From an uncultured Prevotellaceae bacterium (GTDB lineage: Bacteria > Bacteroidota > Bacteroidia > Bacteroidales > Bacteroidaceae), in contig CAMPCG010000043.1 in the NCBI GenBank assembly GCA_946644025.1, positions 1 through 13,433 on the forward strand: 13,433 bases of DNA, read 5' to 3'. The position numbers were made by a program, and so were the translations under genes. This document shows positions 6,633 through 12,773 of the stretch, one piece after another (position 1 is the first letter of the stretch; the number at the start of each line of letters is the position of its first letter). A model generated the notes under the pieces. It was not told the origin of the DNA. It ran no database searches and saw only the letters and a program-made list of their open reading frames with translations.

Positions 6633-7412
6633 ATGTTTAAAAAGGAGATAGCAGCATACGAAGCCCTCAGGCAAGAGTATCAAGAGAAGGTTGCCGACAG
6701 GATGGGGCGGAGGCAGTGGATGGAGTACAACGAGATTCTGTTCTCTGCCCATTCCTGCGCCATCGAGGGCAACTCGTTTACCGTCGACGATACCCGTATC
6801 CTGCGTGAGCAAGGCATGGCCATGGTTCCCGTGGGCCGATCACTGCTGGAGTGTGCAGAGATGGCCGACCATTTCCGCGCCTTCGACTATATGACGAGCC
6901 ATCTTGATGCTCCTTTCGACGAACAGCTGTTAAAAGAGGTGAACCGCCTGGTGACTGAACATACCCTGAGCTATCGCGCACCCGATGCCGTAGCCGGGGA
7001 CTATACCACCGAGGACATGGCGGCCGGCGACACCATGTTTGGTGACCATGAGACGCTGATTGCCCGTGTGCCGCAACTGATGGCCTCTACGCAGAGAGCA
7101 TTGGACGACGGGCACCACCCCATGACGGTTGCGGCCAAGTGGCATGGCTACTACGAATACCTGCACCCCTTCCGCGACGGCAATGGTCGCACAGGCCGTC
7201 TTCTCTCCAACTTCATCCTCCTGCGTGCCGGTCATCCGCTGCTTATCATCAGGACGGAAGAACGTGCAGCCTATATCGCTGCCCTGAAGCAGATACGCAC
7301 CGAGGGCACCGACGACTATCTCGTAGCCTTCTTCTTCAAGACTGCCATAGAACGCATGAAGAGCGAAATGGCGCAGAAACGGAAGTCCTCTCTACCGATG
7401 ATGTTCTTCTGA
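6633..7412 (+). CDS. Stand-alone Fic-domain protein (predicted AMPylator, self-inhibited)
   Basis: 259 residues. The Fic catalytic motif is complete, HPFRDGNGRTGR at residues 178-189, with His178 as the base, the Asp182 metal ligand and the Arg186/Arg189 phosphate contacts. Fic proteins transfer AMP (or another nucleotide part) from NTPs to a hydroxyl of a target protein. A self-inhibitory motif of the [S/T]xxxE[G/N] type is present on the N-terminal side, Ser41-CAI-Glu45-Gly46-Asn47. This places the protein in the group where the inhibitory helix is in the same chain before the Fic core. The flap region is around residues 132-142 and there is no helix-turn-helix or membrane segment. It therefore looks like the compact bacterial Fic proteins known from Bacteroides rather than a toxin-antitoxin pair. 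No small antitoxin gene is adjacent. The serpin gene follows 99 bp downstream. The target is unknown. Confidence 0.95.
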   Translation: MFKKEIAAYEALRQEYQEKVADRMGRRQWMEYNEILFSAHSCAIEGNSFTVDDTRILREQGMAMVPVGRSLLECAEMADHFRAFDYMTSHLDAPFDEQLLKEVNRLVTEHTLSYRAPDAVAGDYTTEDMAAGDTMFGDHETLIARVPQLMASTQRALDDGHHPMTVAAKWHGYYEYLHPFRDGNGRTGRLLSNFILLRAGHPLLIIRTEERAAYIAALKQIRTEGTDDYLVAFFFKTAIERMKSEMAQKRKSSLPMMFF

Positions 7413-7428
7413 ATAGGTGAATAATAGT

Positions 7429-7437
7429 TAAACTTTG
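7429..7437 (+). promoter_or_regulatory. Weak candidate promoter for the serpin gene
   Basis: TAAACTTTG is a TAnnTTTG-like box with one extra base. No clear TTTG lies 19-21 nt upstream. It would leave a leader of about 70 nt before the ATG at 7512. The rest of the 99-bp spacer after fic shows only a weak 4-bp hairpin near 7434-7449 followed by a short T-rich run. Confidence 0.25.
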
Positions 7438-7511
7438 CGGCACTCACGCAGTCTTTTCACTTTAATTCTCACCATACAAGTAAAGTCAAACCTCATAAAA
7501 CGAAGAATGCT

Positions 7512-10118
7512 ATGAAAAAGCTTTTATTACTTCTGACCGTCCTGACGGTTTCGTTCCCGGCCCTTGCCGAGGACAGTCAGCCGCAGGGCATTGAGCTGAC
7601 CGACACAGAGCGGCAGCTGGTACGGAACAACAGCGACTTCGCCTTCAAGCTGTTCCGTAAGTACCGCGAGGCTCAAAGCATGACGACAAGCGGACAGGCA
7701 CAGGAACCAGCCCCTAAGAGCGGCTCCTTCGTGGTCTCGCCACTAAGCATTACCTACGCCCTGGGCATGATGAACAACGGGGCTACGGGCGAGACGCAGC
7801 AGCAGATTAACAAGGTGCTGGGTGGTGAAGCCGGCTCGCCAGAGGTCATCAATGATTTCTGCCGAAAACTGATTGACGCCGCGAACACGCTTGACAAAAA
7901 GACAAAGGTGAAGATAGCCGACAACATCTACGTGAACCAGGCCAGCGGCTACCACCTGCTGCCCGACTTCGTGCAGCGGGCTGCCGACTTCTACGACGCC
8001 ACGCCCGAGACACGCGACTTCTACGACGGTAAGACGCGCGACGTCATCAACCAATGGGCCTCAGACCACACCGAGGAGCTTATCAAGGAACCACTGAAAG
8101 AGGACGAGTTCGACCCCACGGTGATCAGCTATCTGCTTAACGCCCTCTACTTCAAGAGCGAGTGGACGACGCCGTTTGACATGATGCCTACGCAGAAGAT
8201 GTATTTCGACGAAGAGAAGGCCACTGCCGACATGATGTTTCAACAGAGCCCTTACCAGTATGCCAGGAACGAAGCGTGCCAGAGCATCGAACTGCCATAC
8301 GGCAACGGAGCCTTCCTGATGACCGTATTCCTGCCCAACAGGGGGAAGAGCATTGACGACGTCATAGACATCATGGGCTACGCAGAGGGTAATGACGAAC
8401 AGGACAACTGGAACCCCATGACTTACGAGCTGTATCAAGTAAGCCTGGAGTTTCCGCGCTTCGAGACCGATACCGACCAGCGACTGGAGCAGATCATGGC
8501 CTCCCTGGGCATGCCACGTGCCTTTGACCCAAGTCTGGCACAGTTCGACAAGTTTGCCGTTAATGAGCAGCGACCCGACGAGCCCATCTACATTGACTTC
8601 ATGAAGCAGGTGGCGAAAATAAAGGTCAACGAGAGCGGCACGGAGGCTGCTGCCGTCACCATCATCGGAGCAAAGGCAGGATCATCAACAGACTGGAAAT
8701 ACGCCGAGTTCATTGCCGACCGTCCCTTCCTATACGTCATCAGCGAGCGCTCTACGGGAACCATTCTCTTCATAGGCCAGTATACAGGCGAACCGCTGAA
8801 GAATGTTCGTAAGGACATCAGCCTTACGGCCGAAGAGAAACAACTGGTGGAGAGCAACAACGACTTTGCCTTCCGCCTCTTCCAGAAGGCCCGAGGCGAG
8901 GAGAGCAGCATCATGTCGCCCCTGAGCATCACCTACGCCCTGGGCATGCTCAACAACGGAGCTGCCGGACAGACACAAAAGGAGATTTGTGACGTGCTGG
9001 GCTTTGGCGATGCCGGAGCCGACGGCATCAACAATTTCTGCCGAAAGCTGCTTACCGAGGCTCCTGGCCTTGACGAGGAAACGACGGCCGAGATTGCCAA
9101 CACCATCTATGTGAACAGCGGCAAGGGCTACGAGCTGCAGCAGGGTTTTGTGGACAAGGCCAACGAATACTACGACGCTCAGCCCCAGAGCCGCGACTTC
9201 TACGACGGCGAGACTTGGCAGGTCATCAACCAATGGGCCGACGACCACACTCACGGCATGATTCCCAAGATATTCGAGACCGAGGAATCGTTCAATCAGG
9301 ATGCCGTCAGCTACCTGCTCAACGCCATCTACTTCAAGGGTGCCTGGGCCAGCAAGTTCAACAAGGACAACACCCGCGACGAGGCTTTCAACGGCGCCGA
9401 GACCGTCCCGATGATGCACCAGGAAGAGGAGTTCGCCTACACCGAGAACGACCTTTACCAGGCCGTCCGCCTGCCCTACGGCAACGGTGCCTACCAGATG
9501 ACCGTGTTCCTGCCCCGCGAGGGCAAGACCATCGGCGAGGTGCTCAGCCAGATGAACGGAAAGAACTGGAGGGATAAGTATGCCGACACATACCTGGTAG
9601 ACCTGAAGCTGCCGCGCCTGAAGACCGACACTGACCTTAACTTGGTGAAAATTATGAGCGAGCTGGGTATGCCTACGGCCTTCATCGGAGCAGCCGAGTT
9701 CCCCTACTTCGGCAATGGCGGTGATATAAGCATCAGCAACATGTTCCAGAAAGCCAAAATCGACCTTAACGAGGAGGGCACCGAGGCTGCCGCCGTCACC
9801 GGGATTGAGGTTGCAGCGAGTATGCCGATGACGGCCGACTTCCATGCCAACCGTCCTTTCTTCTACATCATCAGCGAATATAGTACTGGTGCCATCTTCT
9901 TCATGGGTCAGTTCGTGGGCGAAGGCAGCACTGCGAAGCCCTGCGACTCTAACGGCGACGGAAAGGTTGACGTAGCCGACATTGCCTACATCATCGACGT
10001 GATGGCCGGCGCCACCGTTCCCAGTGCCTCAGCACAGGGCAAAGCCGACGTGAACGGCGACGGAGTAACAGACGTGGCCGACATTTCCTCCGTCGTTTCA
10101 GCTATGGCTGGAGAATAA
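7512..10118 (+). CDS. Secreted double-serpin protein with C-terminal dockerin-like calcium-binding repeats
   Basis: 868 residues. A Sec signal peptide (residues 1-19, cut after ALA) has no lipobox cysteine. Serpin domain 1 spans about residues 30-426 and domain 2 about 437-804. Each keeps the serpin signature (FIADRPFLYVI at 400-410, FHANRPFFYII at 777-787) and an inhibitory-type hinge: ESGTEAAAVT from Glu374 and EEGTEAAAVT from Glu754. Both are therefore predicted suicide inhibitors of serine or cysteine proteases. Counting 17 residues from the hinge Glu puts P1 at Gly390 and Ser770, but loop 1 is about four residues longer than usual, so its true bond is uncertain. Domain 1 also has a TSGQAQEPAPKSG insertion near residue 65. 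The tail (811-866) has two NGDG loops, Asp812-Asp820 and Asp846-Asp854, like a type I dockerin. The two serpin halves arose by duplication but have diverged. Single bacterial serpins are known (miropin in Tannerella, dockerin-bearing serpins in Clostridium thermocellum). Confidence 0.95.
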   Translation: MKKLLLLLTVLTVSFPALAEDSQPQGIELTDTERQLVRNNSDFAFKLFRKYREAQSMTTSGQAQEPAPKSGSFVVSPLSITYALGMMNNGATGETQQQINKVLGGEAGSPEVINDFCRKLIDAANTLDKKTKVKIADNIYVNQASGYHLLPDFVQRAADFYDATPETRDFYDGKTRDVINQWASDHTEELIKEPLKEDEFDPTVISYLLNALYFKSEWTTPFDMMPTQKMYFDEEKATADMMFQQSPYQYARNEACQSIELPYGNGAFLMTVFLPNRGKSIDDVIDIMGYAEGNDEQDNWNPMTYELYQVSLEFPRFETDTDQRLEQIMASLGMPRAFDPSLAQFDKFAVNEQRPDEPIYIDFMKQVAKIKVNESGTEAAAVTIIGAKAGSSTDWKYAEFIADRPFLYVISERSTGTILFIGQYTGEPLKNVRKDISLTAEEKQLVESNNDFAFRLFQKARGEESSIMSPLSITYALGMLNNGAAGQTQKEICDVLGFGDAGADGINNFCRKLLTEAPGLDEETTAEIANTIYVNSGKGYELQQGFVDKANEYYDAQPQSRDFYDGETWQVINQWADDHTHGMIPKIFETEESFNQDAVSYLLNAIYFKGAWASKFNKDNTRDEAFNGAETVPMMHQEEEFAYTENDLYQAVRLPYGNGAYQMTVFLPREGKTIGEVLSQMNGKNWRDKYADTYLVDLKLPRLKTDTDLNLVKIMSELGMPTAFIGAAEFPYFGNGGDISISNMFQKAKIDLNEEGTEAAAVTGIEVAASMPMTADFHANRPFFYIISEYSTGAIFFMGQFVGEGSTAKPCDSNGDGKVDVADIAYIIDVMAGATVPSASAQGKADVNGDGVTDVADISSVVSAMAGE

Positions 10119-10137
10119 GTGCAGAGTATTGTAAGCT

Positions 10138-10764
10138 CTAATCTCCTCCCATGGGGAAGAGTCCGTAGAGCTTGGCATCGATCATGTCGGTGACCTTCTT
10201 GAAGTGCTCGGTGTTCTCACCGAACTTGCACGTGTCGCCGTCGATGATGATGAGCTGTCCCTTGTACGTAGAAATCCACTCCTCGTAGCGGCGGCTCAGA
10301 CCCTCTAAATAGTCCAGACGCATGGTCTGCTCATAGTCGCGTCCGCGCTTCTGTATCTGCGCCACCAGCGTGGGTATGGAGGCGCGGATGTAAATCATGA
10401 GGTCGGGCAGACGGACGAGCGACATCATCAGGTCGAAGAGCTCGCTGTAGTTCTGGAAGTCGCGGTCGCTCATCATGCCCTGGCCGTGAAGGTTGGGCGC
10501 AAAGATGCAGGCATCCTCGAAGATGGTGCGGTCCTGGATGATGGTGTCCTCAGACTTCAGAATCTCCACCACCTCCTTGAAGCGCTTGCTTAGGAAATAG
10601 ACCTGAAGATTGAACGACCAGCGCTTCATGTCGGCGTAGAAGTCGGCCAGGTAGGGGTTGTTGTCTACGGGTTCAAAGCGCGGCGTCCAACCGTAGCGGT
10701 GGGCCAGCATACGTGTGAGCGTGGTCTTGCCACAGCCAATGTTTCCTGCTACTGCGATGTGCAT
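10138..10764 (-). CDS. Deoxynucleoside kinase, paralogue 1
   Basis: 208 residues, usual length for bacterial deoxyadenosine/deoxyguanosine-type kinases, which phosphorylate salvaged deoxynucleosides in the cytosol. The P-loop is GNIGCGKT (residues 7-14). FEPV carries the predicted catalytic base Glu31. The QDR motif (Asp78-Arg79) is followed by Thr instead of the more usual Ser. The lid is near QKRGRDYEQ (138-146) with Arg140 and Arg142. Paralogue 2 lies immediately upstream on the same strand with the same layout, an arrangement like the paired dAK/dGK kinases of Lactobacillus that act as a heterodimer. The stop codon is 19 bp from the convergent serpin stop with no clear terminator between. 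Its leader is an 11-bp tandem array ending 9 nt before the ATG, with no Shine-Dalgarno sequence. Substrate (dA, dG or dC) cannot be decided by eye. Confidence 0.92.
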   Translation of the reverse strand: MHIAVAGNIGCGKTTLTRMLAHRYGWTPRFEPVDNNPYLADFYADMKRWSFNLQVYFLSKRFKEVVEILKSEDTIIQDRTIFEDACIFAPNLHGQGMMSDRDFQNYSELFDLMMSLVRLPDLMIYIRASIPTLVAQIQKRGRDYEQTMRLDYLEGLSRRYEEWISTYKGQLIIIDGDTCKFGENTEHFKKVTDMIDAKLYGLFPMGGD

Positions 10765-10773
10765 AATTTATGA

Positions 10774-10832
10774 GGGAAGTGAAAGGGAAGTGAAAGGGAA
10801 GTGAAAGGGGAGTGAAAGGGGAGTGAAAGGGA
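10774..10832. repeat. 11-bp tandem array in the kinase 1 leader
   Basis: Five contiguous 11-bp units (10774-10828) plus 4 nt of a sixth. Three units are GGGAAGTGAAA and two are GGGGAGTGAAA on the plus strand. On the transcript strand this is a pyrimidine-rich series (TTTCACTTCCC) that ends 9 nt before the start codon of kinase 1, where a ribosome-binding site would normally be. It fills most of the 84-bp gap between the two kinase genes. Confidence 0.95.
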
Positions 10833-10848
10833 CGATTGTTTTTGCTGC

Positions 10849-11466
10849 TTATTCCGGGAACAATCCAAACAGGGTTCGGTCGATGCGGTCGATTATCTTT
10901 GCCAAGTCCTTGGGGTTGTTCTTGAAGTCGAGCGGGTCTTTGTCGACAATCATCAGCCGGCCCTTGTAGCCGGCGATGAAGCGCTCATAGCGGCGGTTGA
11001 GGTTCTCAAGATACTCCAGCTGCATGGTCTGCTCGTAGTTGCGTCCCCGCAGCTGGATGTTGCCCACAAGATGGGGCACGGAGGCCCGCAGGTAGATGAG
11101 CAGGTCGGGCAGACGGACGACGGACATCATCTGGCGGAAGAGCTCCATGAAGGTCTCGTAGTCGCGGTCGGAGAGGTTGCCCATGTCGCGGTTGTTCTCC
11201 ATGAACACGTAGACACCCTCGAAGATGCTGCGGTCCTGGATGACGGTGTGCTGGGCCTTCGAGATGTCGATGAGGTCGCGGAACCGCTCTTTCAGGAAGT
11301 AGACCTCCATGTTGAACGACCACCGCTGTATGTCGCGGTAGTAGTCCTCCAGATAGGGATTGGTGGCCACGGCCTCATAGCGCGGCTCCCACCCGTAGTG
11401 ACGGGCCAGGAGCTGCGTGAGCGTGGACTTCCCACTGCCGATATTTCCTGCTATGGCGATATGCAT
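10849..11466 (-). CDS. Deoxynucleoside kinase, paralogue 2
   Basis: 205 residues, collinear with paralogue 1 and clearly homologous along the whole length. The P-loop is GNIGSGKS (7-14), the catalytic Glu31 sits in YEAV, Asp78-Arg79-Ser80 is the canonical DRS motif, and the lid is near QLRGRNYEQ (138-146). The blocks RWSFN, VRLPDL, NYEQTMQLEYLE and GLFP match the partner. Differences cluster where substrate choice is usually made: EAVATNPY here against EPVDNNPY in paralogue 1, and the 83-95 stretch. This suggests distinct base preferences and possibly a heterodimer. It is transcribed before paralogue 1, with an 84-bp repeat-filled gap, and follows the DUF3887-like gene by 105 bp, most of it a G-rich repeat. 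No -7 box is seen just upstream, so read-through from the HD promoter is plausible. Confidence 0.92.
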   Translation of the reverse strand: MHIAIAGNIGSGKSTLTQLLARHYGWEPRYEAVATNPYLEDYYRDIQRWSFNMEVYFLKERFRDLIDISKAQHTVIQDRSIFEGVYVFMENNRDMGNLSDRDYETFMELFRQMMSVVRLPDLLIYLRASVPHLVGNIQLRGRNYEQTMQLEYLENLNRRYERFIAGYKGRLMIVDKDPLDFKNNPKDLAKIIDRIDRTLFGLFPE

Positions 11467-11501
11467 TGCTTTGAATTAAATACAACCTCAGAGCCGACCT
11501 C

Positions 11502-11570
11502 AAGAGACCCTCCCAAGAGACCCTCCCCCAAGAGACCCTCCCAAGAGACCTTCCCCCAAGAGACCTCTCG
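11502..11570. repeat. 13/15-bp alternating tandem array, G-rich on the transcript strand
   Basis: Five units of 13, 15, 13, 15 and 13 bp each start AAGAGACC and end in a C-run on the plus strand, so the true period is about 28 bp. On the minus (transcript) strand it reads as repeated GGGAGGG separated by TCTCTT. That arrangement has enough G-tracts and short loops for a G-quadruplex. It starts 2 bp from the DUF3887-like stop and ends 35 bp before the start of kinase 2. Confidence 0.93.
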
Positions 11571-11571
11571 T

Positions 11572-11964
11572 TTACTTAATGGCCTCTGCGGGTACTATCT
11601 GCACGCCGATGACGAAGTTGCTGGGGTCGAGGATGATGAGGGCGCCCAACTTGGACTTCTCAAACTCGACGGTGGCCGTGCAGGTCTTGCTGCCCGACAG
11701 CTCCTTCACCGTCCAGGGGCCGTGGCCCTTGTATTTTCCGGCTACCTCTTCCTTGCTCTTCAGTATGCCGTCGAGCTTCTCCTTGGTCAGGATGAGCTTC
11801 ATCTGACGGGTGTGATACAGGTAGAGACTGTCGGTCTGATTGTTGACGACGAAGCCGAATACTTTCTCGGCCATCTGCTCCGGCGTGCCGGAGCGGTCCT
11901 GTGCCGACGCGGTCAGCGCGGCGCACAGTAGGAACGAAAGAATAACTTTTCTCATATTTTTCAT
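11572..11964 (-). CDS. Small secreted DUF3887-like protein
   Basis: 130 residues from 11964. That start makes an ATGA overlap with the HD gene stop and gives a signal peptide with hydrophobic core VILSFLLCAALTASA, likely cut before Gln or Asp near residue 23. The alternative Met at 11955 also works. The mature part, about 108 residues, resembles the DUF3887 family of small alpha+beta proteins: an amphipathic start (PEQMAEKVFGFVVNNQTDSLY), KLILTKEKLDGIL, a GPWTVKELSG turn and C-terminal strands ending VIGVQIVP. Function is unknown. Family members are exported and sometimes sit next to peptidases or hydrolases. The assignment is by pattern and length, so the family name is moderately sure. Translational coupling to the HD gene suggests a common transcript. 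Confidence 0.8.
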   Translation of the reverse strand: MKNMRKVILSFLLCAALTASAQDRSGTPEQMAEKVFGFVVNNQTDSLYLYHTRQMKLILTKEKLDGILKSKEEVAGKYKGHGPWTVKELSGSKTCTATVEFEKSKLGALIILDPSNFVIGVQIVPAEAIK

Positions 11965-12629
11965 CTTTCGCAAGCTCTGCTTGCAGGGTGCGAAACTTGC
12001 ATTTCTTGATTGTAGTATTGGTCGAAATACTGGCGGAGCAAGGCTTTGTCGGCAATGATGTTGCGCAGCTCGGCCAGTCGTTTCTCGTTTTGCGAGCCCG
12101 GGATCCAGAGTCGTATGTAGCCGGTGGCGGAGTACTTGCTGTCTATGTGCTCGCGGAATCGCTGCCAGTGCTCCTCGCGGCTCTTCTCGGGATAGTTGGC
12201 CAGTCCGAACTGCACGGTGCGGCGGAATACCGTCTCGGGCGAGATGTCGCGGTCGGCCTCGGCCACAATCTTGCCGTATATGCTGCGCGGCGCCCTCGAG
12301 GCCGAGGCGCGGTGGTCCTCGACGGCCTCGCGCATGATACGCAGCTGCTCGTCGTTGAACCATCGCCTGAGCCGCCGGTCTTCGGCCAGTATGCGCCCGC
12401 CCGTGATGTGGTGTACGGCGCGAGGCCCCGACATGCCCAGGTCGTGATAGGCAGCAATGACATAGACCATGTCCACATCGGCACCGGTATGGGCGGCCAG
12501 CTCCAGCGAGCGGCGGATGACCCGCGTGACGTGCTCCAGGTTGTGGGCACGGTCGAACTGGGCATACTGAGGCAGAATCTGCGTCTCGATGAACTCCACC
12601 AAGTCAAGGCTTGCAATCGGGCTTTTCAT
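11961..12629 (-). CDS. HD-domain phosphohydrolase
   Basis: 222 residues from 12629. The HD metal site is complete: His33 (HNLEHV), His62-Asp63 (YHDLG), His106 (EDHRAS) and Asp126 (AEADRD). Such proteins hydrolyse nucleotides or other phosphate esters with a divalent metal, and this subfamily has no assigned substrate that I recognise. The C-terminal third (YIRLWIPGSQNEKRLAELRNII) is outside the HD core. The frame extends 13 codons upstream to 12668, but the promoter (12638-12669) lies there and an AGGAG sits just before the ATG at 12629, so 12629 is chosen. The stop overlaps the DUF3887-like start by 4 bp. Two deoxynucleoside kinases follow on the same strand, which makes a nucleotide substrate plausible but unproven. 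Confidence 0.9.
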   Translation of the reverse strand: MKSPIASLDLVEFIETQILPQYAQFDRAHNLEHVTRVIRRSLELAAHTGADVDMVYVIAAYHDLGMSGPRAVHHITGGRILAEDRRLRRWFNDEQLRIMREAVEDHRASASRAPRSIYGKIVAEADRDISPETVFRRTVQFGLANYPEKSREEHWQRFREHIDSKYSATGYIRLWIPGSQNEKRLAELRNIIADKALLRQYFDQYYNQEMQVSHPASRACER

Positions 12630-12637
12630 ATCTCCTG

Positions 12638-12669
12638 CAAAGTTATAGCTTTTTCCATTCACAGACAAA
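12638..12669 (-). promoter_or_regulatory. Promoter of the HD gene run (TTTG-N20-TAACTTTG)
   Basis: On the minus strand, TTTG (12669-12666) and TAACTTTG (12645-12638) are 20 nt apart, exact matches to the Bacteroidetes consensus. The -7 box ends 8 nt before the ATG at 12629. The predicted start site near 12633 leaves a leader of only a few bases. An AGGAG (12636-12632) between box and ATG could not all be in the mRNA if the start is there. Confidence 0.7.
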
Positions 12670-12716
12670 AGTTTTAATTTTTTTTCTCACAACAAAACAT
12701 AAATTCCTGCCTTTCT

Positions 12717-12748
12717 CTTGGCCAGACGGACGAAAAGCACTACTTTTG
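12717..12748 (+). promoter_or_regulatory. Promoter of pheA (CTTG-N20-TACTTTTG)
   Basis: TACTTTTG at 12741-12748 matches TAnnTTTG exactly. CTTG at 12717-12720 is a three-of-four match to the -33 TTTG at 20-nt spacing. The ATG at 12774 lies 25 nt beyond the -7 box. No attenuator or leader peptide fits in so short a leader, so phenylalanine-dependent attenuation is not supported here. Confidence 0.65.
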
Positions 12749-12773
12749 CACGACCAAAAGACTTAACGACAAA

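Noticed and set aside
6633..7412. Fic toxin-antitoxin pair
   Set aside because: The inhibitory motif is in the same chain and no small antitoxin frame lies beside the gene.
8730..9845. Minus-strand open frame of 371 codons within the serpin gene
   Set aside because: Antisense of a clear serpin domain, with no motif or promoter of its own. The same reasoning removes the long antisense frames at 4578-5648, 5783-6484, 1266-2018, 11988-12677 and 12687-13388.
9942..10109. Evidence for a cellulosome
   Set aside because: A dockerin-like tail alone is not enough. No cohesin, scaffoldin or glycoside hydrolase is in the window, and such tails are frequent on Prevotella-like exported proteins.
10119..10137. 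Possible terminator between the convergent serpin and kinase 1 genes
   Set aside because: Only a 4-bp AGAG/CTCT pairing and no U-run, so the end signals of these genes are not visible.
11965..12363. N-terminal extension of the DUF3887-like gene up to 12363
   Set aside because: The extension lies in another frame of the HD gene, lacks a signal peptide at its start and would bury the clear signal peptide beginning at 11964.
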